From: Corallococcus sp. EGB
GTDB taxonomy: Bacteria; Myxococcota; Myxococcia; Myxococcales; Myxococcaceae
Length of the DNA stretch: 64,000 nt
Assembly: GCF_019968905.1 (NCBI RefSeq)
Contig: NZ_CP079946.1
Coordinates: forward strand, 7,909,356 to 7,973,355
Direction: 5' to 3'
Below are positions 38,712-47,049 of this stretch, piece by piece. The notes below the pieces were generated by a model. It did no database searches. It was not told where the DNA came from and saw only the letters and a program-made list of their open reading frames with translations. Numbering within the stretch: position 1 is the first letter of the stretch; each line of letters opens with the position of its first letter. The translations under genes were made by a program, and so were the position numbers.

Positions 38712-39704
38712 ATGGCCCTCGGTATTGGCTCCAAGCTTGATTCGGTCATGGCCCGCATCCGCCAAGCCGCGGAGCAGGCCCGCGCGGAGAGGGCGGCGGC
38801 CGCCCAGTCCGTGAAGGAGCCCCTGCCGGACGCGCCGGACGCCAAGCCGCTCAACGCCGCGGAAGGCCGCTACCTGGACTCCTTCGAGGAGGAGCGCGCC
38901 CAGAAGATGGGCATGCCGTCCCTGGCCGCCCCTCCGCCCCCGGGCACGGCCCCGGCCGCCAGCGCCATCCCCACCAACGAGGCGACGCAGGCCCAGAAGG
39001 AGCAGGGCTGGAACGCGCCGCAGACCACCGTCGCGCAGACGAGCAAGAAGGGCTGCGCGGAAGCCGCTCTCACCTACCTGGAGCAATCCAGCGCCGAAGA
39101 GGCGGCCCCGCTGTCGCAGCAGGAGGCCCGCGAGAAGGTGCGCAACAAGGCGGACACGATGAGCACGTCCGTGAGGGAGCGCGTGGACGTGAACCTGGAT
39201 GACGGCGCGACCCCGGACGAGATGGGCGCGATGCTGGGCTCCATGGGCATCAAGGTCACCAACGGCTTCAACGAGTGCAACACGGACGCGCTGAGCGGCG
39301 CGCTGAAGCACGGGCAGATGGCCCTGGCGCTGGTGGACTCCAACGCCCTGCTCAACACGACGCTGGCGGAGAGCGAGCAGGGCCCGGACAGCGGCGAACT
39401 GCACTGGCTCACCATTGACGGCGTGAACCCCGGCAAGAGCGAGAGCACGGACGACGACCTCTACCGCGTGCGTGACCCTGTCAACGGCGCCTACTGGGTG
39501 AAGGCCAGCGACCTGAAGAAGAGCATCGCCCAGGCCCAGGAACAGCACGGCAGCGGCGGCGTGATGACGGTCCAGAAGGACGGCACCGCGAAGACGGACG
39601 AGCAGCGCGAGGCCCTGGCCCAAGCCAACCTGGAGCGCACCCAGCCCCTGGGCAACGGCAACGGAGGCGCCAGCCGGCGCCTCAGCGTGGGCGAGTCCAG
39701 CTAG
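38712..39704 (+). CDS. C39/papain-like cysteine peptidase candidate
   Basis: A 330-residue protein without signal peptide or membrane segment. A disordered Ala/Gln/Pro-rich first third is followed by a globular part with the order of a papain-like C39 fold: Cys115 in SKKGCAEAALTYLEQ at the head of a helix, a regular helical middle (EMGAMLGSMGIKVTN), ALALVDSN, His231 in GELHWLTIDGVN and an acidic/Asn site in YRVRDPVNGAYWVKASDL. The triad is inferred from order and spacing. ATG 38712 has GGAG about eight bases upstream. It is divergent from the TPR kinase. The free disordered N-terminus and absent signal would suit an effector delivered by a dedicated system. Confidence 0.6.
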   Translation: MALGIGSKLDSVMARIRQAAEQARAERAAAAQSVKEPLPDAPDAKPLNAAEGRYLDSFEEERAQKMGMPSLAAPPPPGTAPAASAIPTNEATQAQKEQGWNAPQTTVAQTSKKGCAEAALTYLEQSSAEEAAPLSQQEAREKVRNKADTMSTSVRERVDVNLDDGATPDEMGAMLGSMGIKVTNGFNECNTDALSGALKHGQMALALVDSNALLNTTLAESEQGPDSGELHWLTIDGVNPGKSESTDDDLYRVRDPVNGAYWVKASDLKKSIAQAQEQHGSGGVMTVQKDGTAKTDEQREALAQANLERTQPLGNGNGGASRRLSVGESS

Positions 39705-39733
39705 GCCCCCACACAAAGCCCCGCCGTCACATC

Positions 39734-39769
39734 AACGCCTTCCCCAGCCATGTGGCAGGGGAAGGCGTT
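39734..39769 (+). terminator. Intrinsic terminator-like hairpin after the C39-like gene
   Basis: AACGCCTTCCCC (39734-39745) pairs perfectly with GGGGAAGGCGTT (39758-39769) around a 12-base loop, 30 bases after the stop. The tail CGCATTTCC is only partly T-rich. Confidence 0.65.
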
Positions 39770-39943
39770 CGCATTTCCAACAGCCAAACAAGCCACCCGA
39801 AGTTCGGCGGCGGTCCCCACGACCCGAAGTCCCCAATGAAGACACGTGTCACGCCAGGAGCAGCAGTGGGCCAGGCCAACGAGCTTGCGCGGACGCCCGA
39901 AGGGGGAACCCCAGGAAGGGGCCACCCGCCGGGCACGTTTTCC

Positions 39944-40174
39944 GAAAACCTGTCCGACTGTCGGACAGGTTTTCTCCATGAGGCTCGATGCCGCGAACGA
40001 GTCCGACTGTCGGACAGCCTTTCGCAACCTGAGGTCAGGTCCGCGACCGAGTCCGACAGTCGGACAGGTTTTCGCCACGCCAGGCCAAGCCCCACGAACA
40101 AGTCCGACAGTCGGACAGGTTTTCGGTGCATGCGGCCCGAACCCACGAACAAGTCCGACAGTCGGACAGGTTTT
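39944..40174. repeat. Five-copy palindromic repeat array with 49-51-bp period
   Basis: The 15-base palindrome GTCCGAC-A/T-GTCGGAC occurs five times, starting at 39952, 40001, 40051, 40102 and 40153 (spacings 49, 50, 51, 51). Each copy is followed by AGGTTTTC or a near variant (AGCCTTTTC in copy 2) and preceded by a CGAAC-type tract. Copy 1 lies in a perfect 31-base inverted repeat at 39944-39974. The 25-28 bases between cores differ from copy to copy. The array lies 120 bases upstream of a GntR-type regulator. It is not coding, though all frames stay open through it. Confidence 0.9.
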
Positions 40175-40296
40175 CACAACCCGGGGCCCGGGGCCGCGCC
40201 AGCCACATGAGCGACGCGGACGGCGGACCTGCGCATCCATCCATGTCAGACCCCTGTGGTTGGATGGCAATGCTGGGACGAGGAAGGGAGACGGGG

Positions 40297-41562
40297 ATGG
40301 GATGGGGCGGGCTCGTGGCGTATGTGGAGGCGGAGTTGGAGCGCGATATCGCTCTGGGACGATTGCCGCCCTGCGGGCAGTTCCCCTCGGAAGCGGAGCT
40401 GGCGCGTCGCATGAAGGTGTGTCGGGGAACCATGCGCGAGGCGCTGCGGCGGCTGGCGGCGCGGGGCCTGGTGGTGCAGCGCTCCGGCCGCAAGACGCGC
40501 GCGGTGGCACTGGATGAGTCGCTGACACTGGAGAACCTGGGGCTGGCGCTGCATGACGCGCGCTCGCCGGAGGCCCGGTGGCTCCTGGAGGGCTACTTCA
40601 GCCTCCGGCGACAGGTGATGGTGGAACTGCTGGTCGACTGCTGTGCGAAGGCCCCCGAGCGCGACCTGGACGCGCTGGGGAGGCTCTGCTTCAGGCTCTG
40701 GGACGCGGCGAAGTGGGAATCGGGAGAACGCTGCGCCCAGGTGGAATTCGAGTTGCTGCGGCTGGCGGCCCGGGTGGCGGGGCGTCCCGGGTATGTGCTC
40801 CTCGTTCAATCCCTGCATCGGGCCTTCCTGGGGGGCGTGGCCCGACTGCTGCCCTTCCTGGAAGGGGAAGCACTGCGCCAGTGGGTCATTTGCGCGACGG
40901 ATGCCCTGAGGGAGCGTGACACGCGGGCGCTCCAGCACGAGTTGCCGGCGTTGATGAGGGCTTGCGATGAGCGCTTGCTGAATGCATTCGCTCCCGCGCC
41001 CCAGGCGCCTTCATCGCCTGATGCCAGTTGCGGCCAGGCTCCCTTCCTGAACACCAGCGCACCAGTCATCGTGCGGAACGATACGCTGACCCCATGCCCC
41101 CGTGTGGAGGAGCCAGGTTTCGGATGCCTTGCGCAAGCCGATGCCCCGACGGCATGCCCTCTGGCTGAGGGACCGGGACTCGGCTGCCCGGTGCCAGCTG
41201 CCGAGAACACCGAGGCGCTCGGGGTTGCCCCCCTCCTCCATTCAGAGGCCTTTCGCGTGAGTCCAGACAGCGGGGCGCGGTTGTCTTCAGTCGGCGGGGT
41301 CGCTCCCAACAAGCCTGGCTGTGAGCGCGCGGATATGGACGAGCAGGGTCCGGCCCTGGGAGACCTGCTCGACCGTCCAACGGGTTCGGGCCCTCCACCT
41401 CCGAAGGAGGCCTTCCCGCCTGTGCCTCCCTCAACCAGCCCTCGCGGACAAAACCGCATGACAGTGAATCCAGAGGGCGGTCCACCTCATGCCCTGCCAG
41501 TCCAGTGGGCCGTGCGCCTTTGGCGCCTCTTGGCCCATCGACTGGGACTTCCTGCTGCGTGA
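40297..41562 (+). CDS. GntR-type winged-helix regulator with long C-terminal tail
   Basis: A 421-residue protein. The winged helix starts at once: VEAELERDIALGRLPPCGQF, then PSEAELARRMKVCRGTMREA and LRRLAARGLVVQRSGRKTRA, as in GntR/FadR proteins. A helical effector domain follows (about residues 80-230: YFSLRRQVMVELLVDCCAKA, FELLRLAARVAGRPGYVLLV). The last 190 residues are low-complexity and Pro/Cys/Glu-rich with no fold visible. ATG 40297 is chosen from several in-frame starts because AAGGGAG lies six bases before it. The five-copy palindromic array just upstream could be its own operator set, which is an inference. Confidence 0.8.
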   Translation: MGWGGLVAYVEAELERDIALGRLPPCGQFPSEAELARRMKVCRGTMREALRRLAARGLVVQRSGRKTRAVALDESLTLENLGLALHDARSPEARWLLEGYFSLRRQVMVELLVDCCAKAPERDLDALGRLCFRLWDAAKWESGERCAQVEFELLRLAARVAGRPGYVLLVQSLHRAFLGGVARLLPFLEGEALRQWVICATDALRERDTRALQHELPALMRACDERLLNAFAPAPQAPSSPDASCGQAPFLNTSAPVIVRNDTLTPCPRVEEPGFGCLAQADAPTACPLAEGPGLGCPVPAAENTEALGVAPLLHSEAFRVSPDSGARLSSVGGVAPNKPGCERADMDEQGPALGDLLDRPTGSGPPPPKEAFPPVPPSTSPRGQNRMTVNPEGGPPHALPVQWAVRLWRLLAHRLGLPAA

Positions 41563-41948
41563 GCGGCGACAAGCAGTCGTGCCCGGCTCGCCCACGAAGC
41601 TCCGCGGGTACTCGTCCTGAAGAGCATGCGCCCTGTTCTTCCGCGCAGGATGTGCCGATGAGCACCTGGATTTCTGCCTGGCGAGGCTCGCCCACCACCA
41701 GCGTGGCGGGACCGATGCTCTGGACGATGTCTTGGTTGCGCGTGCCCACTGGAGGACGCTTTTCAGCCGCGCCTCTGGCCACTGCGTGAAGCCCAGCTCG
41801 TACAGCCAGCGGCAGTCCTTGGGCGGGCCCTCGGAGGCATGGGGTGAGGCGCGCTCGCCCAGGATGAAGGCCACGGAGAGCGCGTATGCCTTGTGGATGC
41901 TGCCGCCTCCCGCGCCCGCGGAGCCCCAGAAGCCCGGACGCGCGTCGT
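41563..41948 (-). pseudogene. Degraded coding remnant, unassigned
   Basis: Two leftward stretches in different frames look like pieces of one protein: KDCRWLYELGFTQWPEARLK (about 41745-41830) and, one frame away, DIVQSIGPATLVVGEPRQAE (about 41665-41730), continuing IQVLIGTSCAEEQG. The join would need a frameshift near 41735. No family is recognised. The remnant lies directly after the broken alginate-lyase-like gene, so this whole 1.5-kb stretch seems to be decaying. Confidence 0.35.
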
Positions 41949-43026
41949 TCACCCCGCGTTGCGCGCGACGAGCGACATGGCCCACAGATGGAACAGCGAG
42001 TTGCCGATGGGCGGGACGCAATGGACCTTCTCCGCGTAGCCCCAGCCCTCGTTGGCGGTGCCCATGCCGGACTCGATGGCGCGGTGGATGACGTCCTTGA
42101 TGAAGGACGGGTTCGCGTAGGCGTCGTTGCGCCGGTCCGTCCACGACGGACCGTTCAGCACGTAGCCCGCGAGCGCGCTGTCAGGCAGCCACGGGCGCGG
42201 CCATGAGGCCCGCCAGGCCCCAGGTGAGGTGGTTGTCGGAACAAGTAGCGAGCGAATGCGCTGGAGGTGGGGTGCGCGTCCGCCCAGCGCGTCCAGGCCT
42301 GGAAATTGGAGTTGACCGCCTCCGCCGACTTGCGGAGCCATTCGCGCACGGCGGCATCGTCCGCGCCCGGCAGCGCGTAGCCGTTGCGCTTGAGCAGCAC
42401 GTACGCCTCGCTGGCGTTGATGCGGCCGTATGCATGGAGCACGCCGTCCAGCGCGAAGTTCCACGGGCGGTCGGAGCAATAGCCCTACGTCTGGCCATCC
42501 AGTGTCGCCGCCGCGTAGTCCACGGGCAGGTCATGCAGGTTGACCGGCGTGAGCCGCGACGCCCACGTCGTCAGGAACAGCACTGCGTGCATCGCGTACT
42601 CCGTGTCCCCGCTGATGGCGTACAGGAGCGCCAGCGTGCGCATCCGGTCCCCGTCGTCCATGAACCTGCTCGTCGTGCCCGCCAGCGAGTGGTCCACGCC
42701 ATCGGTGTCCGGCGAGCACCCGTGGTAGGTGACGGTGGAGACATTCGTCATCCGGAACGGCCTGTGCATCGCCGTCAGCGCCGAGTCCGCGCGGCCCATC
42801 AGGATGCGCGCGTTCTCCGCGCAGGGCTCCGTCGTGGCGGTGGACCACATCCGCACGCGGGCGAGTTCAGCGGCCGTGATGAAGATGCCTCCGCCCGCGG
42901 TGGCCTCCGACTCCGCCCGGGCCAGCAGCACCGGCGCCACCGCGTCCTCCGATCCGTAGGCCGCCGTGCCACCCGCCACCATCACGCCCAGCACCACGGC
43001 CGCGACCGCCGGGCATTCCAAGTCAT
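41949..43026 (-). pseudogene. Alginate-lyase-like polysaccharide lyase, broken
   Basis: A leftward gene of about 360 codons with several lesions. Pieces in order are AVAPVLLARAESEATAG, YAISGDTEYAMHAVLFLTTW, then an in-frame TAG at 42485-42487, GYCSDRPWNFALDGVLHAYG, then a frameshift near 42240 before SDNHLTWGLAGLMAA, then another near 42190 before YVLNGPSWTDRRNDAYANP, ending at TGA 41949. The signal peptide also seems frame-shifted: ATG 43026 with AAAGGG eight bases upstream reads MTWNARRS and then leaves the main frame. The layout resembles alginate-lyase-fold enzymes. It follows the GH6 cellulase by 30 bases, so both once formed a polysaccharide-degrading unit. Confidence 0.7.
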
Positions 43027-43056
43027 GTCGTCGGCCCTTTCGTGGGGACGCCAGGC

Positions 43057-44499
43057 TCAGATGCCGTCGATGAGGCGGTTCGCCAGGTCCGGGCTGAACT
43101 GTCCGGCGGGCGTGCTCGGGGCGATGCCGCATTGGCCATCCGAGTCCCCCGGCGTCTTCACCCACAGGAGCATCTCCGCGCCGCCTCCCGTCTGCGACGG
43201 GACGCCCAGCTTGCGGCCAGCGGGGTTGCACCACTCGCCGTTGGAGCCGTTGCCGTTGCGGCTGGTGTCCACGACGAACTGCCGCGTGTAACCGTAACGG
43301 CTGCTCAGCGCGGCGTTCACCGCGTTGCCGTATGTGTTCGTTTCTGCCGTGGGGTAGAAGTTGGAGACGTTGAGGGCGAAGCCGCGCACGTTGCGCACGC
43401 CCGCGGACTCCAGGCGCTGCGCCATGGTGTCCGCGCCAATCCAACGCGCGTTGCCACCGTCCAGGTACGTCCAGGTGTTGGGGGCACGGTCGCGCAGCTG
43501 CTCGGAGGCGTAGCGGATCAGCCCCAGGCGCGTGGTGCGCTCCGCGTCGCTGGGGAGGCAGTCCAACTGCGCGACGGCGTCCGGCTCCACGATGACCACC
43601 GCCGGCCGGTTGCCGATGGCCGCAGCGAAGGCGGCAATCCATGCTCGGTAGGCCTCCGCGCTGCCCGCGCCACCGCCGGAGTGGCTGCCGCAGTCGCGGC
43701 CGGGGATGTTGTAGGCCACCAGCACGGGCAGCTTGTCCGCCGCGTCCGCCGCGGCCACGAAGCTGGACACCGCCTGGGCGATGTCGCCGTTCCAGTTGCC
43801 GAACCAGCGCGCCATCGGCTTCGACGCGATGGACGCGTTGACGCGCGACGCCCGGCCGTCACCGCTGTTGTTGCGCGCCCACACCGCCGGGTTGGAGTTG
43901 GGGTCCACGTAGAAGCCGCTCGTCATCGCCACCGGGCCGGAGCCGGTGCCGCTCTCCGTGGTGAGCGAGATGTCATCCAACCGCACGGTGACGGCGTTGG
44001 CGCGGCCGCCCAGCTGGAACGTCACCTGCCCCTGCCCCGACGAGAACGAGGACGTGAAGGGGAAGGAGAACCGGCGCGACGTGCCGTCCAGCGTGAAGGA
44101 CTGCGTAAGCGTGGCCGTGTACGGCGCCACCTCCTGCTGCACGGTGGCGCGCGCGGTGATGGCTGCCGTGGCGGTGGCGGTGAACGCCAGCGTGTACGTC
44201 GTCCCGCCCGCGAGCGTCAGGCCGCTCTGTCCGACGATGGCGTCCCATGGGTTGGCCGTGTTCGCCGCCACGTCCACGCGCCACCGGCCGCCCTCCACGA
44301 ACGACTGCGTGCTGGCGTTGCCCCACCACGGCGCCACCGTGCCGGAGTCGAACGTGCCGTTGGTGAGCAACTCCGTGAGCGCGGCCTCCTGTGCCGTCAG
44401 GGCCAGAACATCCGGAGTGACGGGCGCGGCCGGGCCACAGGCCGCGAGCGCGAGCAGCGGAACGAACGACAACCGGCGCACGGAACGGGGAGTACGCAT
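43057..44499 (-). CDS. GH6 cellulase lipoprotein with N-terminal carbohydrate-binding-like domain
   Basis: A 480-residue secreted enzyme. The signal peptide ends in the lipobox LAAC. Residues about 40-185 form a CBM4/9-like beta-sandwich (LLTNGTFDSGTVAPWWG, YTLAFTATATAAITARATV). The GH6 catalytic domain follows (GFYVDPNSNPAVWA), with the catalytic acid in VIVEPDAVAQLDC, YLDGGNARWIG, VVDTSRNGNGS, EWCNPAGRKLG and LLWVKTPGDSDGQC. It should cut beta-1,4-glucan. ATG 44499 was preferred over GTG 44520. The alginate-lyase-like pseudogene lies 30 bases downstream. The family inverts the anomeric centre. Confidence 0.92.
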   Translation of the reverse strand: MRTPRSVRRLSFVPLLALAACGPAAPVTPDVLALTAQEAALTELLTNGTFDSGTVAPWWGNASTQSFVEGGRWRVDVAANTANPWDAIVGQSGLTLAGGTTYTLAFTATATAAITARATVQQEVAPYTATLTQSFTLDGTSRRFSFPFTSSFSSGQGQVTFQLGGRANAVTVRLDDISLTTESGTGSGPVAMTSGFYVDPNSNPAVWARNNSGDGRASRVNASIASKPMARWFGNWNGDIAQAVSSFVAAADAADKLPVLVAYNIPGRDCGSHSGGGAGSAEAYRAWIAAFAAAIGNRPAVVIVEPDAVAQLDCLPSDAERTTRLGLIRYASEQLRDRAPNTWTYLDGGNARWIGADTMAQRLESAGVRNVRGFALNVSNFYPTAETNTYGNAVNAALSSRYGYTRQFVVDTSRNGNGSNGEWCNPAGRKLGVPSQTGGGAEMLLWVKTPGDSDGQCGIAPSTPAGQFSPDLANRLIDGI

Positions 44500-44718
44500 G
44501 AAGGGAGAACTCCTCACCACGGGGAGCTCCCTTCTTGATGCGCGCCGCCCGGGAATACAAGACTAAGCAGTTATTTCGTCTATTGCTGGAATATTTCCGA
44601 ATCCCTCACGGCGAGGCTCCGGCCACGACAGGGGGCCTCGAGCAGGAGCGTGGGCAGGCATATACACCCTGGATCCAAGGCCCTAACCTGGCGCTCCCGC
44701 GACCTGGACAGGGAGCCC

Positions 44719-45606
44719 ATGACGAAGGCTGTCTTCACCACCTCGGAAGGCTCGGCGTATGACGATCAGCCCGAGGTGCGCTACCACTTCCCGCGCACCT
44801 ATCTGCGGCAGGTGGAGGCCGCCGTCGGGGAGTTGATCCTCTACTACGAGCCTCGCAGGGCCAGCGGCCCCGGGAGCTCGAACGGACGGCAGGCGTATTT
44901 CGCCGTCGCGAAGGTCCGCGCCGTGGAAGAGGACCGGATACAGCCCGGCCACTTCTACGCACTCATCGAAGACTTCCTTGAATTCGACCACCCCGTGCCC
45001 TTCCGGGAGGGGGACCGCTACTACGAGGAGGCCTTGCGCAAGGCGGATGGCAGCACGAACAAGGGCGCGTTCGGCCGGGCCGTCCGGCCCCTGGAGGACT
45101 CGGAGTTCGAGCTCATCACGCGCCTGGGCTTCCGCCGCGAGTATGCCCCGTGGGAGTTGCCCACCGCTGGCGTCGCGGAGCCGCCTCCCGTCTATCCGGA
45201 GCGGCCGCTGGAACAACTGGTCATCTCACGTCCCTTCCGGGACGACGCCTTCCGGCACAACGTGCGCCGCGCCTACTCACAGACCTGCGCCATCTCCGGC
45301 TTGCGGCTCATCAATGGCGGCGGGCGGCCCGAGGTCCAGGCGGCGCACATCCAGCCCGTGGCGTCCCACGGCCCCGACTCGGTTCGCAACGGACTGGCCC
45401 TGACAGGCACGGTGCACTGGATGTTCGACCGGGGCCTCGTCTCCGTCGACGACGAGCACCGCGTCCTGCTCGCGACCCGCGACGTGCCCGAGGAGCTGGG
45501 GCGGCTCGTCCAGCCCCACCGCCAGCTGCGGCTGCCGGACCGGCCCGAATGGCGGCCCCACCCCAGCTACCTGAGGTGGCACCGCGAACACGTCTTCAAG
45601 GGCTGA
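44719..45606 (+). CDS. HNH endonuclease with N-terminal PUA/EVE-like domain
   Basis: A 295-residue protein. The C-terminal half is an HNH_2-type nuclease: YSQTCAISGLRLINGGGRPE, VQAAHIQPVASHGPDSVRNG and LALTGTVHWMFDRGLVSVDD, with His in AAHIQP, Asn in VRNG and His in VHWMFD. The N-terminal half (PEVRYHFPRTYLRQVEAAVG, YEPRRASG, AYFAVAKVRAVEEDRIQPGH) has the beta pattern of PUA/EVE/YTH-like folds that read modified bases. That pairing is the build of type IV, modification-dependent endonucleases such as EVE-HNH enzymes. ATG 44719 has GGGAG three bases upstream. It is a lone gene, with no methylase nearby. Confidence 0.8.
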   Translation: MTKAVFTTSEGSAYDDQPEVRYHFPRTYLRQVEAAVGELILYYEPRRASGPGSSNGRQAYFAVAKVRAVEEDRIQPGHFYALIEDFLEFDHPVPFREGDRYYEEALRKADGSTNKGAFGRAVRPLEDSEFELITRLGFRREYAPWELPTAGVAEPPPVYPERPLEQLVISRPFRDDAFRHNVRRAYSQTCAISGLRLINGGGRPEVQAAHIQPVASHGPDSVRNGLALTGTVHWMFDRGLVSVDDEHRVLLATRDVPEELGRLVQPHRQLRLPDRPEWRPHPSYLRWHREHVFKG

Positions 45607-45615
45607 CCGCGAGCC

Positions 45616-46587
45616 TCACGGCCCCTGGGGACCGGGGCTGGAGTTGCCGCCGTCGGTGACGTAGCGCCACTGGCCGTCGGCCTGGCGGCGCCAGACGGTG
45701 AGGTACTTCACGTGGTCCACCTCCGGCTGGCCCTGGTCGTTCTTGCTCGTGGCGACGGCGCGCCCCACCGTGTACGCGAGGTCACCGGAGCCCGCCGCGT
45801 CCCCCAGCACCGGCTCCCAGCGGAGATCGATGGCCTCCAGCGTGAACGGCGCATATGCCTTCGCGATGGCCTCCCGGCCGAAGATGCCGGCGGACCCGAG
45901 CGGCAGCACCGCGTCCTCCGCGGCGTAAGCAGTGAAGGCCTTGCCCATGCCCTCCGTCGTGGACTGAGAGGAGAACGCCCGGTCCGCGGCCTTCGCCTCC
46001 TCCAGCACCTGCGCGGGGGCGAGCGCGCGAGGCTCCGCGGCTGGCAGCGTGGACGACGGCGTGAAGCCCGCGGGCGGCGTCATCGCCGTCTTGGCCGCGT
46101 TGCGCACCGCCACCGCCACGCGCCACTGCCCGTCCGGCTGGCGCTTCCACGCGGTGATGTAGCGCCCGCTGGGCCGCACCGCCGTGCCGCCTGACTCCAC
46201 GGACGCGTTGCCCAGCGAGTACCCCAGCGTCCCATCCGCGCTGACATCCCAGCGCACGGGCGTCCAGCGCACCTTGCCCTCCGCCTCCAGCGGATGCGCG
46301 GCCAGCCACGCGCGGATGGCCTCCTTGCCCTTCTGCGCGTACGCGCCATCCACCATCAGCACCGCGTCGTCCGCGGCGAAGTCCGCGAACGCCTGCGCCG
46401 AACCGGACTTCTCCGCCGCGTCCGACATGGCCTGGTCCGCAACCCTCAAGCCCGCGCGCAGGTCCTCCAACGACTGCCGCGTCGTGCCTGCACCCGCCTC
46501 CGCGCCCGGCCCTGCGTCCTTCGCCCCGCTGCACCCCATGGTCCCCAACGCCGCGACAACGAGCGCGCCCGCGAACATCCGTTTCAT
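45616..46587 (-). CDS. Lipoprotein with two NTF2-like (DUF4440-type) domains
   Basis: A 323-residue predicted lipoprotein (signal with lipobox TMGC). It holds two SnoaL/DUF4440-like alpha-beta cones in tandem: RVADQAMSDAAEKSGSAQAF then DAVLMVDGAYAQKGKEAIRA and ITAWKRQPDGQWRVAVAVRN; and again AADRAFSSQSTTEGMGKAFT, DAVLPLGSAGIFGREAIAKA and LTVWRRQADGQWRYVTDGGN. The repeated W-R/K-R-Q-x-D-G-Q-W end shows internal duplication. Some relatives are steroid isomerases or ligand binders; no catalytic residues can be named. It converges on the HNH gene and is divergent from the lanthipeptide operon. Confidence 0.8.
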   Translation of the reverse strand: MKRMFAGALVVAALGTMGCSGAKDAGPGAEAGAGTTRQSLEDLRAGLRVADQAMSDAAEKSGSAQAFADFAADDAVLMVDGAYAQKGKEAIRAWLAAHPLEAEGKVRWTPVRWDVSADGTLGYSLGNASVESGGTAVRPSGRYITAWKRQPDGQWRVAVAVRNAAKTAMTPPAGFTPSSTLPAAEPRALAPAQVLEEAKAADRAFSSQSTTEGMGKAFTAYAAEDAVLPLGSAGIFGREAIAKAYAPFTLEAIDLRWEPVLGDAAGSGDLAYTVGRAVATSKNDQGQPEVDHVKYLTVWRRQADGQWRYVTDGGNSSPGPQGP

Positions 46588-46761
46588 GTGCTGGTTTCCT
46601 TTCCTGGAACAGCTCCGGAGCATGCCAGACCTTGCCCGGATCCCGTGAGACGGAATGCCGCATCGCACAACCACCAATGACTCACATCGCCACCGCAGCG
46701 CGCAACAACACGCTGACCCACCCAGACAAACCCCAACAACAGATGAATATGGAATGACCCA

Positions 46762-46790
46762 TTGATTTCTCATTCTTCCAGATTTTATAT
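46762..46790 (+). promoter_or_regulatory. Candidate sigma-70-type promoter of the lanthipeptide operon
   Basis: TTGATT at 46762-46767 and TTATAT at 46785-46790, 17 bases apart, lie in a strongly A/T-rich island unlike the rest of the window, about 50 bases before the precursor gene. A GAAGGA ribosome site follows at 46827-46832. Confidence 0.5.
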
Positions 46791-46840
46791 TTCTTCTGCT
46801 TCAAGGCAGTGAATTCACCCCAACCCGAAGGATATACACC

Positions 46841-46966
46841 ATGAAGAAGATCCTCGACCTGCAGAAGCTGGCCGCTCCGGACACCACTGCGGTTGCCGAC
46901 AGCACCAGCAGCGTGATGTGTATCGCCATTGGCGGTGGCAACAGCGGCTGCAGCGTCGGCTGCTAG
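46841..46966 (+). CDS. Class III-like lanthipeptide precursor peptide
   Basis: A 41-residue peptide too short for routine gene finding. The leader is MKKILDLQKLAAPDTTAVAD and holds ILDLQ, matching the (I/L)xLQ element by which class III synthetases know their precursors. The core, from S21, has two exact S-x-x-S-x-x-C motifs: STSSVMC (S21, S24, C27) and SGCSVGC (S35, S38, C41), plus a spare C37, joined by a Gly-rich stretch. These motifs are the usual sites of labionin or lanthionine rings. ATG 46841 has GAAGGA eight bases upstream. A terminator-like hairpin and then the lyase-kinase gene follow. Ring type and leader cut site are unknown. Confidence 0.88.
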   Translation: MKKILDLQKLAAPDTTAVADSTSSVMCIAIGGGNSGCSVGC

Positions 46967-46991
46967 TCCTGTCTTCGCAGTGCTGAAGCCG

Positions 46992-47024
46992 GGAGGGGCC
47001 GGCGTTCCGGCCCCTCCTGTTTTC
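46992..47024 (+). terminator. Attenuator-like hairpin between precursor and synthetase genes
   Basis: GGAGGGGCCGG (46992-47002) pairs perfectly with CCGGCCCCTCC (47007-47017) over a CGTT loop and is followed by TGTTTTCC. It lies 25 bases after the precursor stop and 33 before the lyase-kinase start. As a leaky terminator it would give much more precursor than enzyme message. Confidence 0.75.
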
Positions 47025-47049
47025 CGGCCCCGGCGCGCAGGAGCCTCCC

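Noticed and set aside
39944-40174. CRISPR array
   Set aside because: The period is regular, but the repeat is a short perfect palindrome, the gaps share flanking tracts, and there are no cas genes nearby.
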